Shown here in pieces: positions 24,763 through 34,761 of a stretch of 64,000 nucleotides of DNA. The translations under genes and the position numbers were made by a program. The stretch covers positions 372,001 through 436,000 of the forward strand of contig NZ_LR594673.1 of assembly GCF_901827185.1 (NCBI RefSeq), written 5' to 3'. The stretch is from Variovorax sp. PBL-E5. GTDB taxonomy: Bacteria > Pseudomonadota > Gammaproteobacteria > Burkholderiales > Burkholderiaceae_C. Numbering within the stretch: the stretch's first letter is position 1; each line of letters begins with the position of its first letter. A model generated the notes under the pieces. The model had not been told where the DNA came from. It worked only from the letters and a program-made list of their open reading frames with translations, and did no database searches.

Positions 24763-25674
24763 TCAGCCCAATGCCAGCTTGCCGATGCGCGCAACGATCA
24801 GGTCGTGCAGTGCCTGCGCCGCCAGCGAGAGGCTGCCATCCCGCCGCCTCACCAGGTGCACGGTGCGGGTGAGCGAGGGCAGCGGAAGCGGCCGCGTCGC
24901 CAACGTTTCGCGACGGAAGTGAAACAGCGTCAGGGCCGGCACCACGCTGATGCCGAGGCCCGCTTCGACCAGGCCCATGACCGTCGCCAGATGCTCGACT
25001 TCGAACACCGCGTTGAGCCGCAGCGGATGCAGCGCGGCATCCAGCGACTGGCGCACGCTGCTGTGGCGCGCCATCTGGATGAACGGCCAGGGCGCGATCT
25101 TCTTCATCGTGAGGCGCGTCTCTTTCGCCAGCGGATGGTCGACCCGGCAAACCAGATGAAAGCGGTCCGAGCACAGCTTGCGGCTGCGCAGATCGCTGGC
25201 CGCCGCAGTGGCGCCCGACGCGGCCAGCGCAAAGTCCACCTCGCCGTTGCGCACCATGGCGACGCAGGCGTCGGACAGCGCGTCGCGCAGGTCGAGCGTG
25301 ATGCCCGGCCACGCCGTCATGAACTCGGCGAACACCGCCGGCAGCCAGCCGGCTGCCAGCGAGGGCAAGGCCGCCACCCGCACGCGGCCCTTGCGAAGTT
25401 CGACGTGGCTCGCCAGGCTTTCGAATGCGCTGCCCATGTCCTCCAGCAGCCGGCGCGCGGAATCCTCGAACAGGGAACCCTCCGGCGTGAGGTGCACGCT
25501 GCGCGTGTCGCGGTCGAACAGGCGGGCGCCCATCGTTTCCTCGAGGGCCCGAATGAGCGCGCTGAACGCGGGCTGCGACAGGTGGCAGGTCTGTGCGGCG
25601 CGCGTGAAGCTGCGCTGATCGGCCAGTGCAACGAAGGCGCGAAGCTGCCGGGCGGAGAGGTCGGGATGCTTCAT
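24763..25674 (-). CDS. LysR family regulator, divergent from atuA-like genes
   Basis: 303 residues. HTH: LSARQLRAFVALADQRSFTR and CHLSQPAFSALIRALEETMG. The C-terminal substrate domain includes VRVAALPSLAAGWLPAVF and MGLVEAGLGISVVPALTLF. It is divergent from the AtuA-family gene across an 88-bp gap that holds a 9-bp imperfect inverted repeat, the classic LysR arrangement. It probably activates the AtuA/Bug operon in response to its substrate. Confidence 0.92.
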   Translation of the reverse strand: MKHPDLSARQLRAFVALADQRSFTRAAQTCHLSQPAFSALIRALEETMGARLFDRDTRSVHLTPEGSLFEDSARRLLEDMGSAFESLASHVELRKGRVRVAALPSLAAGWLPAVFAEFMTAWPGITLDLRDALSDACVAMVRNGEVDFALAASGATAAASDLRSRKLCSDRFHLVCRVDHPLAKETRLTMKKIAPWPFIQMARHSSVRQSLDAALHPLRLNAVFEVEHLATVMGLVEAGLGISVVPALTLFHFRRETLATRPLPLPSLTRTVHLVRRRDGSLSLAAQALHDLIVARIGKLALG

Positions 25675-25698
25675 GGCGGTCGTGGTTGCTTATCCGTG

Positions 25699-25720
25699 CT
25701 TTGGATCAGTCGATCCGAAG
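25699..25720. promoter_or_regulatory. inverted repeat in the LysR/atuA divergent gap
   Basis: CTTTGGATC and GATCCGAAG pair at 8 of 9 positions around a 4-base AGTC spacer. It lies in the middle of the divergent gap, with further half-sites TATCCG (25691) and ACGGATC (25731) on either side. This is what LysR recognition and activation sites look like; binding itself is inferred. Confidence 0.5.
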
Positions 25721-25762
25721 TTTCGATTTTACGGATCGGCCTCGGGCGCCTACAGTCCGCGC

Positions 25763-27139
25763 ATGAACACGCCCCAGCGACCCCCGTTGCTCATCGGCTG
25801 CGCGGCCGGCTTCTCCGGCGACCGGACCGACGCCGCCGGCCCGGTGGTCGACACGCTGATCGCGCGGCTGGCCCAAGGCCCCGCCGCACAACGCGCCTTT
25901 CTCATCTTCGAGACGCTGGCCGAGCGCACGCTGGCGCTGGCGCAGTTGCGCCGGCGCGCCGATCCCGAATCGGGCTACGAGCCCCTGCTCGACGACATGC
26001 TGCGGCCGGTGCTCGGGCGCTGCCTGGCGCACGGCATCCGCATCGTGAGCAACTTCGGCGCCGCCCATCCGCGCGCCGCGGCGCGCCACATCGCGCGCAT
26101 CGCTCGCGAGCTCGGGCATGCCGTGCCCCGGATCGCCGTCGTCGAAGGCGACGACCTCGCGTCGCCGGCGCAGCGCGCACTGCTGCACGATCAGCTCGGC
26201 GATCGGCTCGACGGCTTGCGCATCGTGAGCGCCAACGCGTACATCGGCGCCGAGCCGATCGCGGCCGCACTGGACGCCGGCGCGCAGATCGTGGTGTGCG
26301 GCCGCGTGGCCGACCCGTCGCTCACGGTCGGCCCGGCGATGTCGCACTTCGGCTGGCGAAGCGACGACTGGACCTCGCTCGGCCGCGCCACCATGGCGGG
26401 CCACCTGCTCGAATGCGGTGTGCAGGTGTGCGGCGGCTATTTCGCGGACCCCGGCTTCAAGGACGTGCCGGGCCTGGCGCGCGTGGGCTTCCCCATCGCC
26501 GAGATCGAGGCCGACGGCCAGTGCGTGATCGGCAAGGCCGACGGCACCGGCGGTCTGGTCAGCGCCGCGACGGTCAAGGAACAACTGCTGTACGAGGTGC
26601 ACGACCCGGCCGCCTACCTGACGCCCGACGTGGTGGCCGACATCAGCGAGGCCGAGGTGCAGACGCAAGGCGACGATCGCGTTCGCCTCGCCGGGGTGCA
26701 GGGGCATGCCAGGCCGAGCCACTACAAGGTGAACGTCTGCCACGAAGGCGGCTGGCTCGCGGAGAGCGAGATCTCCTATGCCGGCGCCCGCGCCGAAGCG
26801 CGCGCGAGGCTCGCGGCCGACATCCTGCGCAGCCGCCTGCCCGGCTTCCGCTTGCGCGTGGACCTGGTCGGCGCGCTCAGCCTCTTCGGCGACGATGCCG
26901 GGCGCGCGCTGGCGGCGATGCCGGACTCGGGCGCGCGCGACGTGCGGCTGCGCGTTGCCGCGACGCATGCCGACCGCGGCGAGGCCGAACGGCTCGGGCG
27001 CGAAGTCACGGCGCTCTACACCTGCGGGCCCGCCGGCGGCGGCGGTGTGCGCAGCATGCTCACGCCCCGGCTCAGCACGATCTCGTGCCTGCTGCCGCGC
27101 GACGCGGTGCCGGCGCGTTTCGAGATGGTGGAGGGATGA
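25763..27139 (+). CDS. acyclic terpene utilization AtuA family protein, N-terminal domain protein
   Basis: 458 residues, DUF1446/AtuA family. Blocks: LLIGCAAGFSGDRTDAAGPV, GIRIVSNFGAAHPRAAARHI, VVCGRVADPSLTVGPAMSHF and YTCGPAGGGGVRSMLTPRLS. The family is needed for catabolism of citronellol/geraniol-type or branched acyl compounds in pseudomonads, but its biochemistry is poorly defined. Full AtuA is longer; here the C-terminal domain is a separate gene overlapping by ATGA at 27136. The operon continues into a Bug receptor. Confidence 0.85.
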   Translation: MNTPQRPPLLIGCAAGFSGDRTDAAGPVVDTLIARLAQGPAAQRAFLIFETLAERTLALAQLRRRADPESGYEPLLDDMLRPVLGRCLAHGIRIVSNFGAAHPRAAARHIARIARELGHAVPRIAVVEGDDLASPAQRALLHDQLGDRLDGLRIVSANAYIGAEPIAAALDAGAQIVVCGRVADPSLTVGPAMSHFGWRSDDWTSLGRATMAGHLLECGVQVCGGYFADPGFKDVPGLARVGFPIAEIEADGQCVIGKADGTGGLVSAATVKEQLLYEVHDPAAYLTPDVVADISEAEVQTQGDDRVRLAGVQGHARPSHYKVNVCHEGGWLAESEISYAGARAEARARLAADILRSRLPGFRLRVDLVGALSLFGDDAGRALAAMPDSGARDVRLRVAATHADRGEAERLGREVTALYTCGPAGGGGVRSMLTPRLSTISCLLPRDAVPARFEMVEG

Positions 27140-27501
27140 CCATGGCCCACACCGTCCCGCTCTTTCGCGCCGCGCACGGACGCACCGGCGACAAGGGCGA
27201 TCGCTCCAACATCAGCGTGATCGCCTGGCATCCGGCGCTCTATCCGCTGCTGGTCGCGCAACTGACGCCCGACGTCGTCGCCGACCAGTTCCGCTACCGC
27301 ATGCCCAGCCGGGTGCAGCGCTTCCTGCTGCCGAAGCTGCACGCCATGAACTTCGTTCTCGATGCGGTGCTCGACGGCGGCGTCAACGACGCGCTCAACC
27401 TCGACACGCACGGCAAGGCGCTGTCCTTCCTGCTGCTCGATCTGCCGATCGATGTGCCGCGCGATCTCGAACACCTGCTCGCCGGACCCGCCGGGCGCTG
27501 A
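27136..27501 (+). CDS. AtuA C-terminal-domain-like protein
   Basis: 121 residues. FRAAHGRTGDKGDRSNISVI and NFVLDAVLDGGVNDALNLDTHG match the small domain that closes longer AtuA proteins. It starts at the ATGA overlapping the preceding stop (a second ATG lies at 27142), so the two halves should be made in equal amounts and probably assemble. The function of the pair is unknown beyond its link to terpene-like or branched-chain acid use. Confidence 0.82.
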   Translation: MTMAHTVPLFRAAHGRTGDKGDRSNISVIAWHPALYPLLVAQLTPDVVADQFRYRMPSRVQRFLLPKLHAMNFVLDAVLDGGVNDALNLDTHGKALSFLLLDLPIDVPRDLEHLLAGPAGR

Positions 27502-27537
27502 TTCTTTTCTTGCCTCATTCCATCAGGAGACACCCCC

Positions 27538-28509
27538 ATGATCCGCTACCGCTCGCTGGCAATGGCCACCGCCATCCTGGCATCCGCAGGACCCCTGCTG
27601 GTGCAGGCACAGGGCTTTCCCGACAAGGCCATCACCTTCGTGGTGCCCTTCGCAGCCGGCACCGCGACCGACCAGATCGCGCGCACCCTGGCCAACGGCG
27701 TCGGGGCCGAGACCAGGCAGCCGGTCATCGTCGACAACAAGGCCGGGGCCAGCGGCTTCATCGCCTCGCAGAACGTCGCCAAGGCCGCGCCCGACGGCTA
27801 CACGGTGCTCATCACGACCAACACCACGCACGCGGCGAACGAGCACCTGTTCAAGAAGCTGCCCTACGATCCGGTGAAGGATTTCGCACCGATCACGGCG
27901 CTCGGCAAGGGCGGGCAGATCATGGTGGTGAGCCCATCGTTTCCGGCAAAGACCGTGGCCGAGTTCGTCGCGCTCGCGAAGAAGGAGCCGGGCAAGTACA
28001 GCTTCGGCAGCGGCAGCTCATCGAGCCGGATGGCGGGCGAACTGCTGCAGCAGATGGCCGGCATCAAGCTGCTGCACGTCCCGTACAAGAGCAACACGCT
28101 GGCCGTGACCGACCTGCTGGGCGGCCAGATCAGCATGATGATCACCGACACCGCGACCGGCCTGCCGCAGGTCAAGGCCGGCAAGCTGCGCGCGCTCGGC
28201 ATGTCCAGCGCCAGGCGATCGCCGCTCGCGCCCGACGTGCCGACGATCTCGGAGGCCGGCGTCAAGGGCTACGAGATGGGCTACTGGTTCGCCGCCTACG
28301 CGCCTGCGCGGACGCCGCCCGCGATGGTGAAGCGGCTGAACGAGCTGCTGGTCAAGGCCGCAAGGAGCGACGCCGCCCGGACCGGCTTCTACGAGCCGAC
28401 CGGCACCGAGGTGTACACCACCTCGCCCGAAGAACTGGCGAAGTTCCAGACCGCCGAATCGCAGAAGTGGGGCCGCATCGTGACGGCCGCGGGCATCGAA
28501 GCCGAGTAG
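27538..28509 (+). CDS. Bug-family solute receptor
   Basis: 323 residues with signal peptide (MATAILASAGPLLVQAQ). Landmarks: AITFVVPFAAGTATDQIART, VDNKAGASGFIASQNVAKA, LLHVPYKSNTLAVTDLLGGQ and FAAYAPARTPPAMV. Strong ribosome site CAGGAGACACCCCC. It is the last gene after the AtuA pair, so it probably delivers that operon's carboxylic acid substrate. No membrane subunits are nearby. Confidence 0.92.
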   Translation: MIRYRSLAMATAILASAGPLLVQAQGFPDKAITFVVPFAAGTATDQIARTLANGVGAETRQPVIVDNKAGASGFIASQNVAKAAPDGYTVLITTNTTHAANEHLFKKLPYDPVKDFAPITALGKGGQIMVVSPSFPAKTVAEFVALAKKEPGKYSFGSGSSSSRMAGELLQQMAGIKLLHVPYKSNTLAVTDLLGGQISMMITDTATGLPQVKAGKLRALGMSSARRSPLAPDVPTISEAGVKGYEMGYWFAAYAPARTPPAMVKRLNELLVKAARSDAARTGFYEPTGTEVYTTSPEELAKFQTAESQKWGRIVTAAGIEAE

Positions 28510-28516
28510 AGGGCGC

Positions 28517-28538
28517 TAGGCGCGGGTGCGCCCGCCTA
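28517..28538. terminator. small hairpin between convergent Bug and MFS genes
   Basis: TAGGCG and CGCCTA are exact complements around a GC-rich 10-base loop, in the 26-bp gap between convergent stops; the right arm includes the MFS stop codon. It could serve both directions. There is no U-tract, so confidence is low. Confidence 0.3.
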
Positions 28539-29729
28539 CGTCGAGACCAGCTCGGACTTGCCGCCCAGGGCCACCCTGAACGCCACGAACGCCGTCAGCG
28601 CGGCCGCCAGCAGCACGGTCGTGGCCGAGCGCGCCGGATCGTCGCCCAACGCGACCAGCAAGGTGCAGACGGCGCCGGTCGCCATCTGCGCGAAGCCGTA
28701 GAGGCCGGCCGCCGATCCCGTCAGCTGCGGGTTCACGCTGATGGCCTTGGTCAATGCAGCCGGGCTGGTGATCCCGGTTCCCAACGTGAACAGGAACATC
28801 CACACCAGGGTGCCGGCCACGTCGAGCCGCCCCAGCAGGACCGTGGCCAGCAACCCGGCAGCGCTGACGATGCTCAGCACATTGCCGGCCAGCATCAGGC
28901 GCTCGACCCCGATCTTTCCGACCATGCGACCGGTGAACGCGTTGCCGAAGCTCATCCCGAAGATGAGCAGGCCGAGGTACAGGCCGACCTCGTGCACCGG
29001 CCGATGCAGGTCGGTGACGAAGATGAAAGGTGCCGCGGCGATGAAGGCATAGACGGCCGTCGTCGCGCACCCTCCTCCGAGCGCGAGGCCGACGAAGCGG
29101 CGCGAGCGCAGCAGCGCGCGGTAGTCGCTCGCCAGCGTTCCGATGCTCAGCGAGCGCCCGGGCGGCGCAGTTTCCGGCAGCAGCTTCCAGGTGATGACCA
29201 GTGTCGCTGCGCCCAGCGCCGCAGTGAGCCAGAAGATGGCGCGCCATCCCAGCGCCGTCGAGACGACGCCGCCGACCATCGGCGACAGTCCGGGACTGAC
29301 CATGATCATCAGATTCATGAGCGCCAGCTGGCGCACCATGTCCTCCGAGTGCGTCGAATCGCGCACGATCGCCCGGCCCAGCGCCAGGCCCGCGCAGCCC
29401 CCGAACGCCTGGACCAGCCGCGCGCCCACCAGCGTGTAGACGCCGGGCGCCAGCGCCGCGGCCAGGCCGCCGGCCGTGTACAGCGCGAGCCCCGCGATCA
29501 GCATCGGCCGCCTGCCGAGGCTGTCGGACATCGGGCCGTAGAAGAGCTGTCCGACGGCCAGTCCGATGATGTAGAAGCTGACCGTCATCTGCATCTGGCC
29601 GACCGGCGCGCGAAGGTCTGCCGTTGCGTAGGGCAGCGCCGGCACGAACATGTGCATGGCCATCGTCCCGCTGATGGTGATGATGACCAGAAGCCAGAGC
29701 GGCGGGCGCTTCGCCGGGGCGAAGGTCAT
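28536..29729 (-). CDS. MFS transporter, Bcr/CflA-type multidrug efflux
   Basis: 397 residues with about 12 hydrophobic segments. LGRRPMLIAGLALYTAGGLA and ARLVQAFGGCAGLALGRAIV are the Bcr/CflA signatures (a DHA1 drug:H+ antiporter branch). It exports drugs or small metabolites across the inner membrane. It is coupled to the MarR gene by a 4-bp ATGA overlap, so MarR and the transporter form one autoregulated operon, a common efflux arrangement. Confidence 0.9.
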   Translation of the reverse strand: MTFAPAKRPPLWLLVIITISGTMAMHMFVPALPYATADLRAPVGQMQMTVSFYIIGLAVGQLFYGPMSDSLGRRPMLIAGLALYTAGGLAAALAPGVYTLVGARLVQAFGGCAGLALGRAIVRDSTHSEDMVRQLALMNLMIMVSPGLSPMVGGVVSTALGWRAIFWLTAALGAATLVITWKLLPETAPPGRSLSIGTLASDYRALLRSRRFVGLALGGGCATTAVYAFIAAAPFIFVTDLHRPVHEVGLYLGLLIFGMSFGNAFTGRMVGKIGVERLMLAGNVLSIVSAAGLLATVLLGRLDVAGTLVWMFLFTLGTGITSPAALTKAISVNPQLTGSAAGLYGFAQMATGAVCTLLVALGDDPARSATTVLLAAALTAFVAFRVALGGKSELVST

Positions 29730-30181
29730 ACCGACGCCTCTATCGACTCCGAGACCGCCTCGGAAATCCGCACGATCACCGCGAGCGCCGCTTCGAGTTC
29801 CGCAGCCGGAATGACACTGAGCAGCCGCCGGCGCGCGTCAATGGCGACCTTCTCCACTTGCGCCACCACCACCTTGCCGCGCGGCGTCAGCGTGATCGTC
29901 TTGGCACGGCGATCCGCGCCCTCCTGCCGCTCGATGTAGGCGGCCGTCTGCAGGAGATCCAGCAGGCGCACGACCGAGGAACTGTCCAGCCCGAGCGACA
30001 GGGCCAGGTCCTTCTGGCGCAGCGGCTCTTTCGCCCGCGAGACATGCAGCAATGCGAGCCAGGTGGCCTCGGTCATGCCGAGCGGCTGCAGCTCGACATC
30101 CAGCGCGCGGCGCCACAGGCGTGCCAGTTGAGAGACGGCGGTGGGGAAGGAGTTTCGGACCTGGTCGGGGCGCAGCGCCAT
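29726..30181 (-). CDS. MarR family transcriptional regulator
   Basis: 151 residues. Winged-helix segments EPLRQKDLALSLGLDSSSVV, RLLDLLQTAAYIERQEGADR and RRAKTITLTPRGKVV are typical MarR, with long terminal helices for dimerisation. It probably represses its own operon with the MFS efflux gene. A perfect 12-bp palindrome lies 13 bases upstream of its ATG. Confidence 0.93.
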   Translation of the reverse strand: MALRPDQVRNSFPTAVSQLARLWRRALDVELQPLGMTEATWLALLHVSRAKEPLRQKDLALSLGLDSSSVVRLLDLLQTAAYIERQEGADRRAKTITLTPRGKVVVAQVEKVAIDARRRLLSVIPAAELEAALAVIVRISEAVSESIEASV

Positions 30182-30194
30182 GCATTGGATGGTA

Positions 30195-30206
30195 CATCAA
30201 TTGATG
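30195..30206. promoter_or_regulatory. palindromic MarR-type operator
   Basis: CATCAATTGATG is a perfect 12-bp palindrome 13 bases before the MarR start codon, in the usual place and style of an autoregulatory MarR box. Confidence 0.6.
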
Positions 30207-30262
30207 ACATGCCATCTTTTTCGGCCCACTACTCTCGGGCACGGCGGCCCGGATTCGCCGTG

Positions 30263-30811
30263 TCAGCGCAACGAGACGCGCGCCAGGGTTCGGATGAAGT
30301 GCGGTAGTTCCGGCGTCGGCCTGCGCGGCACCTTGGCCCCGTCGTCGTAGCGCCGCAGCCGCACCGCCTCGGCGGCAAAGGGCTTCTCGATGAAGCGGAC
30401 CGCTTCCTCGGCCGAATAGACGCCGCCCTGCAGTTCGAGGCTGCGCTGCGAGGCGGGCGACAGCGTGCCGTGGTAGCCGGGATCCACCGCGCAAAGGTAG
30501 CGCTTGGCGTCGACGTGCAGGCCGATCGGCTCCAGCACCGCGGCCGGCAGCAGGTGGCGAAGAAAAGGCAGCGCGATGTACTGGTGCAGGTCGTCGCGCG
30601 CCGGCGGCGCGGGCCGATCCGGCTCGGCCGCCAGCAGATGGCCGAGGTCATGCAGCAAGGCCGCGACGACGGTCTCGGGCGTTTCGCCGTTCGCCTCGGC
30701 GAGCTGCGCGCACTGCAGCGCATGGTCGAGCTGGCTGACCGCTTCGCGGCCGTACTGGCGCTGGCCGCGTGTGCCGAGCAGGCTGGCGATTTCGTCGACG
30801 GTCAAAGGCAC
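30263..30811 (-). CDS. phosphonate-operon HD-domain oxygenase (PhnZ-like)
   Basis: 182 residues. The HD motif LLHDLGHLLA (His-Asp near 54-55) with other metal-site His/Asp residues in SQLDHALQCA, HVDAKRYLCAVDPGYHGTLS marks the phosphonate HD family. PhnZ-type members are mixed-valence di-iron oxygenases that cleave C-P bonds of 1-hydroxyphosphonates with O2. A GTG start at 30811 is used, with GAGAGAG upstream. It follows phnE by 13 bp as the last gene of the transport operon, giving a possible second, oxidative C-P cleavage route beside C-P lyase. No PhnY partner is in the window. Confidence 0.82.
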   Translation of the reverse strand: MPLTVDEIASLLGTRGQRQYGREAVSQLDHALQCAQLAEANGETPETVVAALLHDLGHLLAAEPDRPAPPARDDLHQYIALPFLRHLLPAAVLEPIGLHVDAKRYLCAVDPGYHGTLSPASQRSLELQGGVYSAEEAVRFIEKPFAAEAVRLRRYDDGAKVPRRPTPELPHFIRTLARVSLR

Positions 30812-30824
30812 GGGCGGATCTCTC

Positions 30825-31631
30825 TCAGATGAAAAGCTTTCGGATGCGCGCGGACACGAGGTCGATCGCGCTCACGGTGACGACCACGATGATCATCACC
30901 GCGCAGGTTTCGGCGTACTGGAAGCCGCGGATGATTTCCCACAGCACGACACCGATGCCGCCCGCGCCGACCATGCCCACCACGGTGGCCGAGCGCACGT
31001 TCGACTCGAAGCGGTACAGCGCATACGAGATCCACAGCGGAATCACCTGCGGGATCACGCCGTAGATGATCTCGTGCAGCGCGCTGGCGCCGGTCGAGCG
31101 GATGCCCTCGACCGGCTGCGGATCGATCGCCTCCACGGCCTCGGCGAAGAGCTTGGCCAGCACGCCGGTGGTGTGCACCCACAGCGCCAGCACGCCGGCG
31201 AACGGGCCCAGGCCGACGGCGACCACGAACAGCATCGCGAACACCATCTCGTTGATGGCGCGGCAGTTGTCCATCAGGCGGCGCATCGGCTGGTAGACCC
31301 ACCACGGCACGATGTTGGCCGAGGCCAGCAGCGCCATCGGCACCGCGGTGACGACCGCGAGCGCCGTGCCCCAGAGCGCGATCTCCAGCGTGACCACCAT
31401 CTCTTCCACGTACATCCGCCACTGCGTGAAGTTGGGCGGAAAGAACTCGGCCGCGTAGGTCGCCATGTTGCCCGAGTCGCGCCAGAGGTCGAGCGGCCGC
31501 ATGTCGGCGCCCTTCCACGATGCAACCAGCAGCGCCAGCAGGATGGCCCAGCCGAACTGCGCGGCCAGGCTGCGCCGCGGCGCCGCCATGACCGCGAGCG
31601 CGGGACGCGGGGTGAGAACGGTCGGTTGCAT
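30825..31631 (-). CDS. phnE: phosphonate ABC transporter permease
   Basis: 268 residues, about six transmembrane segments. The permease EAA-type loop is seen around [20 protein letters not shown], with [20 protein letters not shown] and [17 protein letters not shown], matching PhnE. It forms the membrane channel for phosphonate import with PhnC and PhnD. Only one permease gene is present, so it probably homodimerises. Confidence 0.93.
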   Translation of the reverse strand: MQPTVLTPRPALAVMAAPRRSLAAQFGWAILLALLVASWKGADMRPLDLWRDSGNMATYAAEFFPPNFTQWRMYVEEMVVTLEIALWGTALAVVTAVPMALLASANIVPWWVYQPMRRLMDNCRAINEMVFAMLFVVAVGLGPFAGVLALWVHTTGVLAKLFAEAVEAIDPQPVEGIRSTGASALHEIIYGVIPQVIPLWISYALYRFESNVRSATVVGMVGAGGIGVVLWEIIRGFQYAETCAVMIIVVVTVSAIDLVSARIRKLFI

Positions 31632-31668
31632 GGCGATGGCTGCGGTCGTGCGGTGCGGCGTGCGTGGC

Positions 31669-32619
31669 TCAGTTCAGGGCGGCGAGCTTCTTGTCGATCT
31701 CGGCGATGCGCGCCTTCTTGTCGTCCTCGCTCACGGCCGCGTCGACTTCGAGCTTGGTGCGCTGGCCGAACAGGTCGAGCTGGCGGATCGGCAGCAGTTG
31801 CTTGTCGCTGGAAGCCTTGAAGCCCGAGAGCTTCGACAGTTTCATCAGCACTTCCTTCTCATGCGCGTCGGTCTTGCCGTAGTTGTAGAAGAAGTTCTTG
31901 ATCTTGGTCTTGGTCGCCTCGGGCACATCCTTGCGCATGACCAGCGGGTCCAGGGGGATCAGCGGCGAGGTCCAGACGATCTTGATGTCCTTGAACTTCT
32001 CGGGGAAGTGCTCCTTGATCTTCTCCATGTTCTCGCTGTTGTTGGTCGCCACGTCGACCTGCTTGTTGGCCACGGCCAGCGCGTTGGCTTCGTGGTTGGA
32101 GCTGCGCGTGACCTTGAAGAGGGTCTTGGCGTCGAGGTGGTTCTTGGCGAACACGTAGTAGCCCGGAACGAGGTAGCCCGAGGTCGAGTTCGGATCGCCG
32201 TTGCCGAAGCTCAGGTTCTTGGCGTTCTTGAGCACGTCGTCGAGCGTGTTGAGCGGGCTGTCGCGGTTGACGATCAGGTGCGAGTAGTAGCCCTCGGTGC
32301 CGTCGGCATTGACCATCTGCGCGAACACCTCGCCATTGGCGCGGTCCACCGCTTCCATGGCCGACTTGTTGCCGAACCAGCCGAGCTGCACCTTGTTGAA
32401 ACGCATCGCCTCGATCACGCCGGCATAGTCCGATGCGAAGAAGGGCGTGACCTTCAGGCCGGTCTGCCTGCTCATGTCGTCGAGCAGCGGCTGCCAGACC
32501 TGCTTGAGGCTTTGCGAGGTCTCGGTCGAGATGATGCTGAAGTTGATGCTGTCGGCCTGCGCGAAAGCGCCTGTCATGCAAAAGCCGATGGCCACGGCCG
32601 CGCACAGTTTCTTGATCAT
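31669..32619 (-). CDS. phnD: phosphonate-binding periplasmic protein
   Basis: 316 residues with a signal peptide ([18 protein letters not shown]). Blocks: [58 protein letters not shown] and [20 protein letters not shown] are PhnD ligand-site segments. It captures alkylphosphonates, for example 2-aminoethylphosphonate, for PhnCE. It lies between phnC and phnE. Confidence 0.96.
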   Translation of the reverse strand: MIKKLCAAVAIGFCMTGAFAQADSINFSIISTETSQSLKQVWQPLLDDMSRQTGLKVTPFFASDYAGVIEAMRFNKVQLGWFGNKSAMEAVDRANGEVFAQMVNADGTEGYYSHLIVNRDSPLNTLDDVLKNAKNLSFGNGDPNSTSGYLVPGYYVFAKNHLDAKTLFKVTRSSNHEANALAVANKQVDVATNNSENMEKIKEHFPEKFKDIKIVWTSPLIPLDPLVMRKDVPEATKTKIKNFFYNYGKTDAHEKEVLMKLSKLSGFKASSDKQLLPIRQLDLFGQRTKLEVDAAVSEDDKKARIAEIDKKLAALN

Positions 32620-32648
32620 GGAAAACTCCGAAGGTTGGGTAGGAAAAA

Positions 32649-33509
32649 TCAGGCGGCCTGGGCCGCGGGCATCGGGCGCAGTGCCGACGGCAGCACGTGC
32701 ACATTGGCGCCGTCCTGCGGCCGCATCGGCGGCGCGAGCAGTTCTTCGGCCTGCACGCCGTAGAGCTTGTGCAGCAGCGCCGGCGTCAGCGCCGAGGAGG
32801 CCCCGTCGAACACCACCTGGCCCTGGTTGAGTGCGACGACGCGCGGGCAGTACTTCATCGCCATGTCGACCTGGTGCAGCGAGACGATCACGGTGCAGCG
32901 GTCTTCGCGGTTGATGCGCGCGAGGATCTCCATCACGTTGCGCGAGGACTCGGGGTCGAGCGAAGCGATCGGCTCGTCGGCCAGCACCACCCGGGCGCCC
33001 TGCACCAGCGCGCGGGCGATCGCGGCGCGCTGCTGCTGTCCGCCCGACAGCGTCGAGGCGCGCTGCGCATGGCAGTCGGCGATGCCGACACGCGTCAGCG
33101 CTTCGAGCGCGCGGACGCGCTCCTCGGCCGTGAACGCGCGCAGCCAGCCGCGCCACCACGGCGTGCGGTGCAGCGAGCCGACCAGCACGTTCACCAGCAC
33201 CGGCAGCCGCGCCACCAGGTTGAACTGCTGGAACACGAAGCCGACCTGCGCGCGCACCTTGCGGATGTCGCGGTGGATGCGCCCGCCCTGCTGCACGCGG
33301 CGGCCGTCGATCTCGACCAGCGACTCGCTCCCGCCGTCCGCGGTCACCAGGCCGGCGAGATGGCGCAGCAGCGTGGACTTGCCGGAGCCCGAGGCGCCGA
33401 TCAGCGCCACCATCTCGCCACGCTGCACATTGAGATTGACGTCGCGCAGTGCGTGCCGGCCGTTGGCGAAATGCTTGTTGAGCTGGCGGATGCGCAGGAT
33501 GGTTTCCAT
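32649..33509 (-). CDS. phnC: phosphonate ABC transporter ATP-binding protein
   Basis: 286 residues. Walker [11 protein letters not shown]-loop FVFQQFNLV, signature [15 protein letters not shown], Walker [14 protein letters not shown]. It energises phosphonate import. The start at 33509 has GGGA upstream and lies just downstream of a PhnF-type palindrome at 33521-33534, so phnCDE plus the HD gene probably have their own promoter despite following phnM on the same strand. Confidence 0.95.
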   Translation of the reverse strand: METILRIRQLNKHFANGRHALRDVNLNVQRGEMVALIGASGSGKSTLLRHLAGLVTADGGSESLVEIDGRRVQQGGRIHRDIRKVRAQVGFVFQQFNLVARLPVLVNVLVGSLHRTPWWRGWLRAFTAEERVRALEALTRVGIADCHAQRASTLSGGQQQRAAIARALVQGARVVLADEPIASLDPESSRNVMEILARINREDRCTVIVSLHQVDMAMKYCPRVVALNQGQVVFDGASSALTPALLHKLYGVQAEELLAPPMRPQDGANVHVLPSALRPMPAAQAA

Positions 33510-33520
33510 GGAATTCCCAA

Positions 33521-33534
33521 GTCGTCTAGACAAC
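33521..33534. promoter_or_regulatory. PhnF-type operator upstream of phnC
   Basis: On the minus strand this reads GTTGTCTAGACGAC, a near-perfect palindrome around GTCTAGAC. It matches the site in the phnG/phnF gap (GTTGTATAGACAAA) at 11 of 14 bases. GTTGTNTAGACRA is thus a probable PhnF binding consensus for this locus. Confidence 0.7.
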
Positions 33535-33603
33535 AGGAGTCTGAAGAAAAGGCATGACCGCCCGTTGACAGGACGGCGACGTGCAGATGTCAGCGCGCGG
33601 CGC

Positions 33604-34761
33604 TCAGAGCACGCGCCGCCCTTCGCGCCAGACGCTGCGCACCACGGCGTGGCGCGCGCCGCCCGGAAGCTCGGTCATGCGCACCTGCACGAGGTCGGCG
33701 CGCAGGCCGGGCGCGATCGCGCCGCGGTCGGGCAGGCCGGTGGCGCGCGCCGGCGCGCTCGTGACTGTCGCCACCGCCTGCGGCAGTGTGTAGATGCCGT
33801 CGTCCACCAGCCGCATCACCGCGCTCAGCAGGCTGCTCGGCACGTAGTCGGAGGACAGGATGTCGAGCAATCCGTGGCGTGCCAGTTCGGCGGCCGCGAC
33901 GTTGCCCGAATGCGAGCCGCCGCGCACCACGTTCGGCCCGCCCATGATGGTCGAGAGCCCGCGCTCGCGCGCCGCCCGCGCGGCCGCCATCGTGGTCGGG
34001 AATTCCGACATGCTGGCGCCTTCCGCATGCGCCTGCTCGACATGCGCGACCGTGGTGTCGTCGTGGCTCGCGAGCGCGATACCGTGCGTGCGGCAGTAAT
34101 CGACGAAGTGGCGGCGGTGCGGCTCGGCATAGCGCGCCTGCTGCTCCCCGGCCTCAGCCACGCGGCGCTCGAATTTCTCGTGGCTCCAGCCCTTCTTGCC
34201 GGTGTAGTAGATGCGCGCGATGTCGATGTTCTCCCACTGGCGCTGGCCCGGCGTATGGTCCATCAGCGAGAGCATCGACAGCCGCGGGTGCGCATGGAAG
34301 GGCTCGAACAGCGCGACCGTGTTGGGCGCCGGCAGCTCGCAGCGCACGTGCAGCCGGTGGTCGGCGCGCAGCAGGTCCTGCACGATGCAGGTGTCGAGCG
34401 TGCCGAGCACCTTGTCCCAGGTGCTGCCGCGCAGGCTTTCGGTATCGGCCTCGCCGACGCCCAGCGCGTCGAACACGGTCGTGATGCCGGCCGCGGCGAC
34501 CTCGGCATCGTGCGCGAGCAGCGCCGGCAGCTCGGCCCACTGCACCTTCGGCCGCGGCATCAGGTGGCGCTCGAAGTTGTCGGTGTGGACCTCGACCAGT
34601 CCGGGCAGCAAGTAGTCGCCCTCCATGTCGATCGCCGACGCGACGGCGGTGTGGCCGTGGTCGAGCCGCGCGATGCGGCCGTCGACCACCGACACACTGC
34701 CCCGGACCATCTCCTGCGGCAGCACGATGCAGGCGTTGCTGAAAACTGCGTTGGCGTTCAT
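33604..34761 (-). CDS. phnM: alpha-D-ribose 1-methylphosphonate 5-triphosphate diphosphatase
   Basis: 385 residues, amidohydrolase family. [20 protein letters not shown] gives metal ligands, and [20 protein letters not shown] and [20 protein letters not shown] are PhnM-specific blocks. It removes pyrophosphate from ribose methylphosphonate triphosphate to make the C-P lyase substrate. ATGA overlap with phnL. Confidence 0.96.
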   Translation of the reverse strand: MNANAVFSNACIVLPQEMVRGSVSVVDGRIARLDHGHTAVASAIDMEGDYLLPGLVEVHTDNFERHLMPRPKVQWAELPALLAHDAEVAAAGITTVFDALGVGEADTESLRGSTWDKVLGTLDTCIVQDLLRADHRLHVRCELPAPNTVALFEPFHAHPRLSMLSLMDHTPGQRQWENIDIARIYYTGKKGWSHEKFERRVAEAGEQQARYAEPHRRHFVDYCRTHGIALASHDDTTVAHVEQAHAEGASMSEFPTTMAAARAARERGLSTIMGGPNVVRGGSHSGNVAAAELARHGLLDILSSDYVPSSLLSAVMRLVDDGIYTLPQAVATVTSAPARATGLPDRGAIAPGLRADLVQVRMTELPGGARHAVVRSVWREGRRVL

